DNA of 64,000 nucleotides from Stenotrophomonas sp. MYb238 (GTDB lineage Bacteria > Pseudomonadota > Gammaproteobacteria > Xanthomonadales > Xanthomonadaceae). Below, piece after piece: positions 1-10,098 of the stretch. Positions within the stretch are counted from its first letter, which is position 1; each line of letters begins with the position of its first letter. The stretch is taken from positions 1 through 64,000 of the forward strand of contig NZ_WIDL01000014.1 in the NCBI RefSeq assembly GCF_009496535.1, in the 5' to 3' direction. The notes under the pieces were generated by a model, which saw only the letters and a list, made by a program, of their open reading frames with translations, had not been told where the DNA came from and searched no databases. Position numbers and translations under genes: made by a program.

Positions 1-1
1 C

Positions 2-520
2 CTCGACAAATCCCCCACCCTCGGCCAACGCGTCTACATCGACCCCGCCTGCACCATCATCGGTGACGTGGTGCTGGGCGATGACGTGTCGGTGTGGCCG
101 GGCACGGTGATCCGGGGCGATGTGAACCATGTGCGCATCGGGGCGCGCACCAACGTGCAGGACGGCACCATCATCCATGTCAGCCACGAGAGCCCTTACA
201 ACAAGGGCGGCTACCCCACGCTGATCGGCGAGGGCGTGACCGTGGGGCATGGCTGCATCATCCATGCGTGCAGCATTGGCGATTACTGCCTGATCGGCAT
301 GGGCGCGTGCGTGCTCGATGGCGCGGTGATCGAGGACGAGGCGTTCATCGGCGCCGGTGCGGTGGTGGGGCCGGGCAAGCGGGTGGCGCGCGGCGAGTTG
401 TGGGTGGGCAACCCGGCGCGGCCGGCGCGCCTGTTGAATGCCAAGGACATCGAGGGGCTGCGGTATTCCGCGGACCACTATGTGCGGTTGAAGGACCAGT
501 ATCTGGGGATGGCGGGCTGA
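2..520 (+). CDS. Gamma carbonic anhydrase family protein (5' truncated by window)
   Basis: The reading frame is open from base 2, so the true start lies before the window. The protein is a left-handed beta-helix of hexapeptide repeats with the gamma-class carbonic anhydrase (YrdA/CaiE-like) signature: a conserved RGDVNHVRIG stretch, NVQDGTIIHV, and three candidate zinc histidines in HVSHES, VGHGCIIHA. It ends in the usual VGNPARPAR helix-capping region. Family members form trimers with metal sites at subunit interfaces. Some hydrate CO2, while many bacterial homologues have unproven activity, so only the family is firm. It is followed by about 200 bp with no gene before the DUF2167 protein. 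Confidence 0.9.
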   Translation, partial: LDKSPTLGQRVYIDPACTIIGDVVLGDDVSVWPGTVIRGDVNHVRIGARTNVQDGTIIHVSHESPYNKGGYPTLIGEGVTVGHGCIIHACSIGDYCLIGMGACVLDGAVIEDEAFIGAGAVVGPGKRVARGELWVGNPARPARLLNAKDIEGLRYSADHYVRLKDQYLGMAG

Positions 521-607
521 CGGCGGGCGGTTCCTGTGTGCTTCATCCGGGTGTCTGGGGTACTGGGTGCGCGTGCCGTTGTCGTGCGCGCGGGTCGGAG
601 GGGGGGC

Positions 608-627
608 GCGGCTGAAGCCGCTCCTAC
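608..627 (-). repeat. GTAG-headed REP-like palindrome, copy 1
   Basis: On the minus strand this reads GTAGGA followed by a GCGGCT-TC-AGCCGC hairpin. It is the same element as the copies at 9836, 10043, 30162, 51854 and 59308. It lies in the gap between the carbonic anhydrase and DUF2167 genes, which otherwise holds nothing recognisable. Confidence 0.7.
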
Positions 628-721
628 GAGGGGTGGGGGTCCGTTGCCGCCGGGGTCGCGGTTGCCTCACACTTCCCGGCCTCGGGCGTGGGGACGCCCT
701 TCCAGGGAAAGGAACCCTTTC

Positions 722-1621
722 ATGTCGATCAGATCCATGGCGCTGGGCCTGCTGGCCGGTGCGACGCTGTTGTGCGCCGCTTCGCCGGCCGCGCTGGCGC
801 AGGACGGGCAGGACGGCGCGGCGTTCGTGCAGTCGCTGCATTTCCGCACCGGCGCCATCGAGGTGCCCGCCGCCAAGGCGCGCTTCAACCTGGGCCCGGA
901 GTTCCGCTACCTGGACCAGGCCGACGCGCGGCGGGTGCTGGAGGACATGTGGGGCAATCCGCCCGACGAGGACGTGCTGGGGCTGATCGTGCCGCGCTCG
1001 CCAGGCCTGGCCGACGACGACAGCTGGGCGGTGGTGGTCACCTATTCGGATGACGGTTACGTGTCCGACGAGGACGCGTCGAAGATGGACTACGCCAAGC
1101 TGCTGCGCGAGATGCAGGAGCAGACCAACGCCGCCAACCCGGAGCGCGAGAAGGCCGGCTACGGCACGCTGCAGCTGGTGGGCTGGGCGGTGCCGCCGCG
1201 CTACGACGCCGGCAACAACAAGCTGTACTGGGCCAAGGAACTGGCGTTCAACGGCCAGCCCACCCACGTGCTCAACTACGACATCCGCGTGCTCGGCCGC
1301 CACGGCTACCTGAGCCTCAACGCGGTGTCGGGCATGGGCGAGCTGCCGCTGGTGCGCACCGGCATGGAGAAGCTGCTGCCGATGGCCGAGTTCGAGCCCG
1401 GCGCGCGTTATGCCGACCACAACCCCAAGACCGACAAGATCGCCGCCTATGGCGTGGCGACGCTGATCGGCGGCGGGCTGGCGGCCAAGGCCGGGCTGTT
1501 CGCCAAGGTCGGCCTGCTGCTGGCCAAGTTCTGGAAGCTGCTGCTGATCGGCGTCATCGCGCTGGGCGGCGCGGCGCGGAAGTTCTTCGGCGGCGACCGC
1601 GGGCGCGGTACCGTACGCTGA
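722..1621 (+). CDS. DUF2167 family membrane/exported protein
   Basis: 299-residue protein of the DUF2167 family; molecular function unknown. The ATG at 722 is chosen because it opens a clear signal peptide (SMALGLLAGATLLCAASPAALA, cut after about residue 25, before QDGQD). The frame is open further upstream but that part has no conserved character. The body carries acidic segments typical of the family, and the C-terminus (about residues 240-285) has hydrophobic and glycine-rich stretches ending in a membrane segment with a basic tail. A small membrane protein gene follows 31 bp downstream, probably co-transcribed. Confidence 0.85.
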   Translation: MSIRSMALGLLAGATLLCAASPAALAQDGQDGAAFVQSLHFRTGAIEVPAAKARFNLGPEFRYLDQADARRVLEDMWGNPPDEDVLGLIVPRSPGLADDDSWAVVVTYSDDGYVSDEDASKMDYAKLLREMQEQTNAANPEREKAGYGTLQLVGWAVPPRYDAGNNKLYWAKELAFNGQPTHVLNYDIRVLGRHGYLSLNAVSGMGELPLVRTGMEKLLPMAEFEPGARYADHNPKTDKIAAYGVATLIGGGLAAKAGLFAKVGLLLAKFWKLLLIGVIALGGAARKFFGGDRGRGTVR

Positions 1622-1652
1622 ACCCGGCGGCACCGGCGCAGGAAGGCAGGCG

Positions 1653-1961
1653 ATGGCCCATACCGAACAATCCATCGACACCCTGATCTCCATCAGCGGC
1701 ACGTTGGCGAGCATCAACCTGGCGCTGGTGGCGATCCTGGCCGCCAAGACCTCGATCGACCACGTCGAGGTGGCGGCGGACGATTTCTTCCTGTTCTCCT
1801 CGCTCGGCTTCCTGTTCGTCGTCGTGCTCGGCTACCTGGCGCAGAAGAACCAGGGCAGCGCCAACGCCAACCGCCTTGTCAGCATCTCCGAATGGATCTT
1901 CTCCGGCTCGCTGGCCGCCACCGTCATCGGCGCCGTGCTGATGGTCTATTCGGCCGTTTGA
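1653..1961 (+). CDS. Small three-helix membrane protein
   Basis: 102 residues, with an AGGAAGG-type ribosome binding site just before the ATG. Three hydrophobic segments are visible (about residues 15-32, 45-62 and 78-100), so it is probably an integral inner-membrane protein. I do not recognise a named domain. It follows the DUF2167 gene closely on the same strand, which suggests a two-gene unit, but no function can be inferred from the sequence. Confidence 0.7.
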   Translation: MAHTEQSIDTLISISGTLASINLALVAILAAKTSIDHVEVAADDFFLFSSLGFLFVVVLGYLAQKNQGSANANRLVSISEWIFSGSLAATVIGAVLMVYSAV

Positions 1962-2159
1962 ACGCGGGCGCATGGCGGCGCCGCCATGCGCACAGGCTGG
2001 GTTTTGCGGTAGCCGGCAGGTAAAGTCGGCGCCTGACAAGGACGCAGCAGAGAACCCCATGCCAGCGGCAGTTTCCCGCGCCGGAGTACCCGTTTCCGCC
2101 CGCACCCCGGCCGTTGCCTGCACGGCGCCGGTGGCGGTGCGTTGAACCGCGCGCAGGCC

Positions 2160-2837
2160 ATGCTCGATACCTACCGCGAGGTCATCACGCCCGAAGGCGT
2201 GCCGCTGCAGTTGCCGGCGGCCGGCCCGGTGCCGCGCGCGCTGGCGTGGCTGATCGACCTGATGGCGCGCTTCGGCGTGCTGGGGTTGATGAGCCCGCTG
2301 CTGCTGGCGCTGGGCGGGCTGGGCCAGGGCCTGTACCTGGGGCTGATGTTCCTGATGTTCTGGGGCTACCCCATCGTGCTGGAGGTCTGGTTCGGCCAGA
2401 CCCTGGGCAAGCGCGCGCTCGGCCTGCGCGTGGTGGCGCGCGACGGCGCGCCGCTGGGCTGGATGCCGGCGATCGTGCGCAACCTGCTGCGCACCGTGGA
2501 CATGCTGCCGTTCGGCTACGCGCTCGGTCTGGTCGCCTGCCTGTGCGATGCGCACGGGCGCCGGCTGGGCGACCTGGTGGCCGGCAGCCTGGTGGTGCAC
2601 GTGCCGGCGCCCGCGCCGGTGCCGCCGGCGCGCATCGACACCGTGCTGGCGCCGCCGCTGCCGCTGCAGCCGGCCGAGCAGCAGGCGGTGATCGCCTTCG
2701 CCGACCGCGCCCCGGCGCTGTCCGGGCCGCGCCAGATCGAGCTGGCCGACATCGCCGGCGGCCTGAGCCGGGCGCAGGGCCAGACCGGCGTGCTGCGCCT
2801 GTACGCGATGGCCAACTGGCTGCTGGGACGGCGATGA
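2160..2837 (+). CDS. RDD family membrane protein
   Basis: 225 residues with the RDD-domain pattern: an early R-A-LAWLIDL segment with the family Arg/Asp pair, several transmembrane helices, and QTLGKRALGLRV, the usual RDD second-half motif. RDD proteins are inner-membrane proteins of uncertain, possibly transport, role. A TTG codon 18 bp upstream is in frame, but the ATG at 2160 (MLDTYREV) is preferred because homologues begin this way. It is the first gene of an operon with SpoIIM, DUF4129, DUF4350 and MoxR genes; the next start overlaps its stop codon. Confidence 0.85.
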   Translation: MLDTYREVITPEGVPLQLPAAGPVPRALAWLIDLMARFGVLGLMSPLLLALGGLGQGLYLGLMFLMFWGYPIVLEVWFGQTLGKRALGLRVVARDGAPLGWMPAIVRNLLRTVDMLPFGYALGLVACLCDAHGRRLGDLVAGSLVVHVPAPAPVPPARIDTVLAPPLPLQPAEQQAVIAFADRAPALSGPRQIELADIAGGLSRAQGQTGVLRLYAMANWLLGRR

Positions 2838-3826
2838 GGCAGGAACAGTTCGTCACCCGCCACCAGCACGAATGGCGGCAGTTCGAGGACTGGCTGCAGC
2901 AGCGCGGCGGCAGCGCGCGCAAGGCGCGCGGCACGCCCGCGCCCGACCTGCCGGGCGACGAGACCATTCCCGAGCGCTACCGGCGCCTGTGCCAGCAGTT
3001 GGCGCTGGCGCGCCGCCGCGGCTACAGCCCGCAGCTGGTCGAGCGCCTGCAGCAGCTGATGCAGCGCGGCCACAACCTGCTGTACCGCGCGCCGGCGCCG
3101 CGCTGGCAGCGCGCAGTGGAGTTCCTGTTCGCCGGTTTCCCGCAGCTGGTGCGCAGCCAGGCCGCGGCGATGTGGGTGGCGTGCGCGCTGTTCGTAGTGC
3201 CGCTGGTGGGCGTGTTCGTGCTGCTGCAGTACAGGCCGGAACTGGTGCACCTGCTGCTGGACCCGCAGCAGATCGCGCACATGGAAAAATCGTACGACCC
3301 GGCCGCCGACCGACTGGGCCGCGACAGCGGCACCGACTGGGCGATGTTCGGCCACTACATCATGAACAACATCAGCATCGGCCTGCGCACCTTCGCCAGC
3401 GGCCTGCTGGCCGGCATCGGCACGGTGCTGGTGCTGCTGTTCAACGGCCTGACCATCGGCGCGGTGGCCGGCCACCTCCAACATATGGGCTACGGCGACC
3501 CGTTCTGGCGCTTCGTGGTCGGGCATGCGCCGTTCGAGCTGACCGCCATCGTGATTGCCGGCGGCGCCGGGCTGCAGCTGGGCCTGCGGCTGATCGCGCC
3601 AGGCCGCCAGCGGCGCATCGACGCCCTGGTGGAAGGCGGGGTGATCGGCGCGCGGCTGTGCCTGGGGGTGGCGTTCATGCTGCTGGTGGCGGCCTTCATC
3701 GAGGCGTTCTGGTCGTCCATCGCCTGGGTGCCGGCGTGGGGCAAGTTCACCGTCTCCGGCGTGCTGTGGACGCTGGTATTCGCCTGGCTGTGGCGCGGCG
3801 GGCACGGGGGCGGCGATGCGCATTGA
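2834..3826 (+). CDS. Stage II sporulation protein M (SpoIIM/DUF95) family membrane protein
   Basis: 330 residues, starting at an ATG that overlaps the stop of the RDD gene (ATGA). A basic soluble N-terminus of about 95 residues is followed by several transmembrane helices. The central region, with GTDWAMFGHYIMNNISIG and the following NGLTIGAVAGH, is typical of SpoIIM-like proteins. In non-sporulating proteobacteria these sit in MoxR-ATPase gene clusters and have nothing to do with sporulation. The role is probably in a membrane complex served by the MoxR chaperone; the biochemical activity is unknown. Confidence 0.85.
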   Translation: MRQEQFVTRHQHEWRQFEDWLQQRGGSARKARGTPAPDLPGDETIPERYRRLCQQLALARRRGYSPQLVERLQQLMQRGHNLLYRAPAPRWQRAVEFLFAGFPQLVRSQAAAMWVACALFVVPLVGVFVLLQYRPELVHLLLDPQQIAHMEKSYDPAADRLGRDSGTDWAMFGHYIMNNISIGLRTFASGLLAGIGTVLVLLFNGLTIGAVAGHLQHMGYGDPFWRFVVGHAPFELTAIVIAGGAGLQLGLRLIAPGRQRRIDALVEGGVIGARLCLGVAFMLLVAAFIEAFWSSIAWVPAWGKFTVSGVLWTLVFAWLWRGGHGGGDAH

Positions 3827-5393
3827 CCAGCTTGACGTGGTGCTGCGCGCACGTTCGCAGTGGGAGGCGATGGAACTGGGCAATGCGCTGGTGCGGCGCC
3901 ATGCCGCGGCCATCTGGAAGCCGTGGCTGCTGCTGACCCTGCCGGTGTTCGTGCTGCTCAACCTCGCCGGCTGGTGGCTGGATGCCTTCTGGCTGCCGGC
4001 GCTGCTGATGTGGTGGCTGAAGCCGGCGTTCGAGCGCATCCCGCTGTACGTGATCTCGCGCGGCGCGTTCGGCGCGGTGCCCGGCACCGCAGACACCCTG
4101 CGCGCGCAATGGCGCTGGGGCTGGCGCGGCCTGCTGGCCTACCTGGGCTGGCGCCGGCTCAGCCCGGCGCGCTCGCTGCTGATGCCGGTGGACCTGCTCG
4201 AAGGCGGCGACGCCGGGCAACGACGGCTGCGGCGGCGCGTGCTGGGCGGCGCGGCCTATGGCCATGCGGCGCTGCTGACGCTGGTGTGCTGGCATTTCGA
4301 GATGATGCTGCAACTGGCCGGCATCGCCCTGGTCTTCATGTTCGTGCCGCTGGATTCGCTGCCCGAATCGCTGCGCATCGCGCTATCGCTGATCGGCAGC
4401 GATACCCCGGCGTGGGTGTGGCTGGGTTTCAACCTGCTGGCCTGGGCGGCGATGACGGTCATCGGCCCGTTCTACAGCGGCGCCGGCTTCGGCCTGTACC
4501 TCAACCGCCGCACCCAGTTGGAAGCGTGGGACGTGGAGATCGCGTTCCGCCGCCTGCGTGAGCGGCTGGCGCGCGCGGTGCCGCTCCTGCTGCTGGTGGC
4601 GCTGGCGTTCGCGCCGTGGTCGCTGCCGGTCCATGCGCAGGAAGCCGGTAATGCGGCACCGGTGGAACACGCCAACCACAAGGGCAGCACCGGGCCGGTA
4701 CCTGCGGCAGCCACGCCGGAGGCGATCTTCGGCCCTTCGCAGGTCGATACGGCCGGCTTCCGCCAGGCTGCCGCACGCGCCTACGAGGACCCCCAACTTG
4801 GCGCCAAACACATGGTCTGCCGCTGGGAGCGCAGGGCCGTTGAGGAGAAACAGAAGCCCGCACGCGACTGGGATTTCCCCGGCGGCGAGCTGCTCGGTGC
4901 GCTCGTCAAGCTGCTGGCCCTGCTCAGCGAAGGCTTCCTGTGGATCGTGGTCGGCGCGCTGCTGCTTGCGCTGGCGCTGACCGCCCGCTGGTGGCTGCCC
5001 TGGCTGCGCGGCAGCGGGCGCCGCCGCCGGCACGAAGCCGAGTCGGACGTCGCCCAGCACGAACTGCAGCTGCCCGACACCTTGCCGCCGGACATCCTCG
5101 CCAGCGCCCGCCGCCTGTGGCAGGACGGCAGGCCGCGGCATGCGCTGGCCCTGCTGTACCGCGCCAGCCTGGATGAACTGGCCAGGCGCGCCGACATCGT
5201 GCTGCCGCCGGGCAGCACCGAGGCGCAGTGCCTGCGCGCATCAAGGCGCATGCCGCAGGAAGCGGACCGGCGCCTGTTCGCACGCATGGTGCGCACCTGG
5301 CAGTACGCCGCCTACGCCGGGCGCCTGCCATCGGACGATGAATTCCAGGCCCTGCTCGACGACCTGCGCCAGCAGTACGGGTGGCCGGCATGA
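3816..5393 (+). CDS. DUF4129 domain membrane protein
   Basis: 525 residues, overlapping the SpoIIM gene by 11 bp. Multiple hydrophobic segments occupy the N-terminal half (about residues 40-70, 145-185, 195-225 and 250-270). A polar, presumably periplasmic stretch (about 270-365) and another transmembrane helix (about 375-395) follow, then a cytoplasmic C-terminal DUF4129 domain (about 420-525) with the typical ALALLYRASLDEL and GSTEAQCLR segments. DUF4129 proteins are fixed partners of MoxR/DUF58 clusters. The next gene overlaps by four bases. Confidence 0.85.
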   Translation: MRIDQLDVVLRARSQWEAMELGNALVRRHAAAIWKPWLLLTLPVFVLLNLAGWWLDAFWLPALLMWWLKPAFERIPLYVISRGAFGAVPGTADTLRAQWRWGWRGLLAYLGWRRLSPARSLLMPVDLLEGGDAGQRRLRRRVLGGAAYGHAALLTLVCWHFEMMLQLAGIALVFMFVPLDSLPESLRIALSLIGSDTPAWVWLGFNLLAWAAMTVIGPFYSGAGFGLYLNRRTQLEAWDVEIAFRRLRERLARAVPLLLLVALAFAPWSLPVHAQEAGNAAPVEHANHKGSTGPVPAAATPEAIFGPSQVDTAGFRQAAARAYEDPQLGAKHMVCRWERRAVEEKQKPARDWDFPGGELLGALVKLLALLSEGFLWIVVGALLLALALTARWWLPWLRGSGRRRRHEAESDVAQHELQLPDTLPPDILASARRLWQDGRPRHALALLYRASLDELARRADIVLPPGSTEAQCLRASRRMPQEADRRLFARMVRTWQYAAYAGRLPSDDEFQALLDDLRQQYGWPA

Positions 5394-6531
5394 GCCCGCG
5401 CTGGCGCAATGCGTTGATCGCCCTGGCCGTTCTGCTGCTGGCAGGCGTGGCGGTGATGTGGTTCCTGCGCAGCTACCAGCGCGTCTGCGAACAGGCCACG
5501 CTGCCGGCCTATGGCGAGCCCAGCTTCAACCCGCTGTTCGCGCTGCGCGAAACCCTGCGCCGCGACGGCGTGGACGCCGAGACGCGGCGCACGCTCGACC
5601 TGCCGGCCATGCGCCTGCAGCCGCGCGACACCGTGCTGCTGCTCGACGACCCGCGCCAGCTCGCACCCGCACAGGTCGAACAGCTGGTGGGCTGGGTGGA
5701 GTACGGCGGCCACCTGCTGCTGCGCATGCCCACGCCCGACGAGACGCTGGACGACGAACGCACGCTGCTCGACCGCTTCGGCATCGTGCCCGGCGAGGTC
5801 GCGCCGCGCTGCCAGCCATGGCGCGTGCAGGGGCAGGAAGAACACCAGGAATTCTGCGCCGGCAACCGCTTCACCCTGGGCGAGGATGTCCGTGCCGAGC
5901 GGCGCTGGGGCGACGCCAGCGACGACACGCTGGCCTACGCGCGGCTGCGCTACGGCAGCGGCCGGGTGGACGTGCTGGCCGACATGGATTTCCTGCGCAA
6001 CGGCCAGGACGAGAAGGACACCGGCCTGCGCGACCTGCCGCACCGCGACCTCGCGCGGCTGGTGCTCGCCCCCAACTACGGCAAGGGCCGCATGCACCTG
6101 GTCTACGCGGCCGAAGCGCCGTCGCTGTGGCGCACCGTGCTGCAGCGCGGCTGGCCGATCTGGCTGCCGCTGCTGCTGGCCCTGCTGGCATGGCTGTGGA
6201 TGCGCGCCCAGCGCTTCGGCCCGCTGCTGCCCTCACCGCGGCAGGAACGCCGCTCGCTGCTCGAACACGTGCGCGCCAGCGGCGAGCACCTGCACCGCTA
6301 CGGCAAGTCGCCGCTGCTGTACGACGCCGTGCGCCAGTCCTTTCTTGCGCGTCTGCGCCGGCGCGCACCGCTGGCCGCCGCCCTCACCGGCGACGCCCAG
6401 CTGCATGCCATCGCCGACCACCTGCGCTGGCCGCCCGAACGCGTGCGGCTCGCCCTGCAAGTTCCCCCGTCGCGCGACGACGCCGCGCTGCGCGAACGCA
6501 TCGCCCTGCTGATCCAGATGAGAAACCAGCT

Positions 6532-6535
<4 letters not shown>
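5390..6535 (+). CDS. DUF4350 domain protein of the MoxR cluster
   Basis: 381 residues from the ATG at 5390, which overlaps the previous stop codon; an in-frame GTG nine bases upstream is an alternative. An N-terminal membrane helix (about residues 8-25) precedes a periplasmic DUF4350 domain (about 35-235) containing LLLDDPRQL and GGHLLLRMPTPDE, an arrangement similar to GATase-like folds. A second helix (about 250-270) leads into a basic C-terminal domain. DUF4350 proteins are consistently encoded beside DUF4129 and MoxR. Function unknown. Confidence 0.8.
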
Positions 6536-7551
<1,016 letters not shown>

Positions 7552-7683
7552 GTTTGTTTGGCGGCCAGGCGGCTTCGGTTCCCGCTTCTTCGTACGCGGT
7601 GCGAAGAGCTTGGCTGGGGTGGGCTGTTGTTGCCGTCATTGCGCTGCATGCGCCCGCTGCGGTCGCCGCACCAGCAGGAACTT

Positions 7684-7745
<62 letters not shown>

Positions 7746-7946
7746 CGTGATTTTGCTTCTGCCTTCCGGCTTTTGACCCCTATCGCCGTAGAGCGAGCCG
7801 AGCACCGCAGCGGGCCGAGGGGCGAAGAGGCGCACGTGTCTGAGCGAAGCGAGTTGTGCGCCGTCCCCTCGGCACGCGAGGAGCGCAGGGAACCGATGCG
7901 GCGCAGCCGCATCGGATCGCGTCCGGCGCGTGTTTCTTTTGGCTAT

Positions 7947-7972
7947 CTTTTCTTTGCACGAGCAAAGAAAAG
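7947..7972. repeat. Perfect hairpin CTTTTCTTTGC / GCAAAGAAAAG
   Basis: Two 11-bp arms (7947-7957 and 7962-7972) separated by ACGA. A closely related hairpin recurs at 8106-8127. Either could act as a weak bidirectional terminator because of its A/T-rich outer arms. Confidence 0.85.
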
Positions 7973-8105
7973 TAGCTCGCGCCCCGAAGGGGAGCGAAAG
8001 CCTTTGATCTTGCTTGTACCGTTGCCTCTGCTTTCCAGAAAAAAACAGCCAAAGCAGCCGCTTGAAAGCAGAGCTTTCACTCCTGCTTCGCAGGAGCGAG
8101 CCACC

Positions 8106-8127
8106 TTTCTTTGCTCGTGCAAAGAAA
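8106..8127. repeat. Perfect hairpin TTTCTTTGC / GCAAAGAAA
   Basis: Nine-base arms (8106-8114 and 8119-8127) with a TCGT loop. It is the second copy of the core hairpin at 7947-7972, with the loop sequence read from the opposite strand. Confidence 0.85.
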
Positions 8128-8201
8128 CGTGGCCCAAAGAAACACGCCCCTGCCTCCGCGCCCTCCGTGCTACGCACTCCGGGTCCACTCCGCTGTCGGG
8201 A

Positions 8202-8235
8202 TTTTTCTACGAGACATCCATGTCTCGTAGAAAAA
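8202..8235. repeat. 16-bp perfect inverted repeat
   Basis: The arms TTTTTCTACGAGACAT (8202-8217) and ATGTCTCGTAGAAAAA (8220-8235) are separated only by CC. With the T-rich end it could work as a terminator in either direction, which would separate DUF58 expression from the upstream operon. No function is proven. Confidence 0.85.
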
Positions 8236-8407
8236 CGACGTGCATCCCTGCACGTCGCCCTTCGGGTTTTTCCCGCCAGCTCCGTCACTACGGAAGGGGA
8301 TCCGAAAGTCAAAAGCCAAAAACAGCAGCAAAATCGCCCGCAACCGCAAAGGATTCTGTGCTTTCGCACTCGTCCGCAGGCATCGCATCCGGCATGAGGG
8401 CCACCGC

Positions 8408-9706
8408 ATGAGGCCCGCACCGCTGTTGATCGCACTGCTCGCCCTGTGGGGCCTGCTCGGCATTCCCATCGCCCTGCACCTGCTACCCACCGAAACCTGG
8501 ACGGCAACCGCCTGCGCGATCGCCCTGCCCGCCTTGGCCGACGCGCTGTGGCTGCGGCGCCGGCCCACGCCCACGGTACGGCGCGAACTGCCCGAAACCC
8601 TGGCGCTGGGCGTCGAGCGCGAAACCTGGCTCCAGCTGGACAGCTTCGGCCGACAGCGCGTGGACGTGTTCGACCTCGTACCCGGCGGCTGGAGCACACG
8701 CGGGCTGCCGCGCAGGCTGCGGCTGTCGCGCGCCAGCGAATCCCGCTTCAGCTACCACTTCACCCCGGGCGCGCGCGGTGCCTTCGTCTTCGAAGGCATG
8801 CAACTGCGCCTGCATTCGCCGCTGCGGCTGTGGCGGCAATCGCGCATCGCCGGGCCAGCGCAGAAGGTGCGCGTCTATCCGAACTTCGTGCCGCTAACGC
8901 GGCTGGCCCTGCTCAGCGCGGAAATGGCTTCGCGCCTGGTCGGCGCACACCTGAAGCGGCGCCGCGGCGAGGGTACCGACTTCCACCAGATGCGCGAATA
9001 CCGCGTCGGCGACAGCCTGCGCCAGATCGACTGGAAGGCCACCTCGCGCGCGCGCAAGCTGATCTCGCGCGAGTACCAGGACGAGAAGAACCAACAACTG
9101 GTGATGATGATCGACACCGGCCGGCGCATGCTGGCCGACGAGGGCGGGCTGTCGCACTTCGACCATGTGCTCAATGCCTCGCTGGTGGTGTCCTATCTGG
9201 CGCTGCGCCAGGGCGATGGCGTGGGCCTCTTCGCCAGCGGCGGCGAGAGCCGCTGGGTGGCGCCGCAGCGCGGGCTCGGCGCGATCGACACGCTGCTGCG
9301 TGCCAGCTACGACCTGCAGCCGCAGCCGGTGGCCACCGACTACCTCGCCGCCGCCACCGGACTGTCGCTGCGGCAGTCGCGGCGCTGCCTGGTGATGCTG
9401 GCGACCAACGTGCGCGACGAGGACATCGAGGACCTGCTCGCCGCCGTGCGCCTGCTGCAGAAGCGGCACCTGGTGTGCGTGGCCAGCCTGCGCGAGCGCG
9501 AGCTGGACGACGCCCTCGCCCGCGGCGCCGACACCCTGCCCGACGCGGTGCAGGCCGGCGCCATCGCCCGTTACCTACAGCAGCGCGCCGCCGCGCACGA
9601 GGCGCTGCGCAGCCACCGGGTGATGGTACTGGACGTCACCGCCGAAGAACTGCCCGCCGCGCTGGTGGAGCGCTACCTGGCGGTCAAGCGCGACGGGTTG
9701 TTGTAG
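8408..9706 (+). CDS. DUF58 domain protein (MoxR partner)
   Basis: 432 residues. The ATG at 8408 is the first start giving the expected N-terminus with two membrane helices (about residues 5-25 and 30-50). The cytoplasmic part has the DUF58 hallmark GTDFHQMREYRVGDSLRQID (about 195-215), then a vWA-like region starting MMIDTGRRM and continuing to the C-terminus. DUF58 proteins are the usual vWA partners of MoxR ATPases and are normally encoded directly after moxR. Here the gene is cut off from moxR by repeat-rich DNA, so it may need its own promoter. Confidence 0.88.
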   Translation: MRPAPLLIALLALWGLLGIPIALHLLPTETWTATACAIALPALADALWLRRRPTPTVRRELPETLALGVERETWLQLDSFGRQRVDVFDLVPGGWSTRGLPRRLRLSRASESRFSYHFTPGARGAFVFEGMQLRLHSPLRLWRQSRIAGPAQKVRVYPNFVPLTRLALLSAEMASRLVGAHLKRRRGEGTDFHQMREYRVGDSLRQIDWKATSRARKLISREYQDEKNQQLVMMIDTGRRMLADEGGLSHFDHVLNASLVVSYLALRQGDGVGLFASGGESRWVAPQRGLGAIDTLLRASYDLQPQPVATDYLAAATGLSLRQSRRCLVMLATNVRDEDIEDLLAAVRLLQKRHLVCVASLRERELDDALARGADTLPDAVQAGAIARYLQQRAAAHEALRSHRVMVLDVTAEELPAALVERYLAVKRDGLL

Positions 9707-9835
9707 GCGGCTGCAACGCCCGGGGCGACAACGAAGCTTCCCCGACAACGCAGATCGGAGTTAAACCCCCGACGCACGAAATGCCGGAACGCACGTGTCG
9801 GGGACATAGCCCCGACCCACGGCGCAGAGCCCCCT

Positions 9836-9870
9836 GTAGGAGCGACTTCAGTCGCGATGGGGCTTTCCCG
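9836..9870 (+). repeat. GTAG-headed REP-like palindrome, copy 2
   Basis: Reads GTAGGA, then the GCGACT-TC-AGTCGC hairpin, then GATGGGGCTTTCCCG. The variable stem base pair is A-T here, compared with G-C in copies 1 and 3. Confidence 0.8.
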
Positions 9871-10042
9871 AAAAAGGCACATCACATCTCTCCACACCCG
9901 CGGCAAGGCCAACCGCCACTTGCAGCCCGCCCGCACGGCCACATGCCATGCATGCCATGGCTCCGCCACCGGCTTTGCTGCGACGCTACGCCTTCGCGCA
10001 GAACACCACGGCAGCGATAGGCGTCGCCCTCCGGGTCCATCG

Positions 10043-10074
10043 GTAGAGCCTCTCGCGGCTGAAGCCGCTCCTAC
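10043..10074 (-). repeat. GTAG-headed REP-like palindrome, copy 3
   Basis: On the minus strand: GTAGGA, GCGGCT-TC-AGCCGC, then GAGAGGCTCTAC. It lies close to the 3' end of the ygiC-like gene and in opposite orientation to copy 2. Confidence 0.8.
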
Positions 10075-10098
10075 GGGGGTTGCCGCGACGCGAGGGCT

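Larger units (their letters stand above)
9707..10098. other. Intergenic region with two REP-like palindromes
   Basis: 392 bp between DUF58 and the convergent ygiC-like gene. It holds REP copies 2 and 3 and no credible gene or clear terminator. Confidence 0.7.

Noticed and set aside
9707-10098. CRISPR-like array in the repeat-bearing intergenic region
   Set aside because: Only two palindromic REP elements in opposite orientation, with no regular spacer-repeat pattern.
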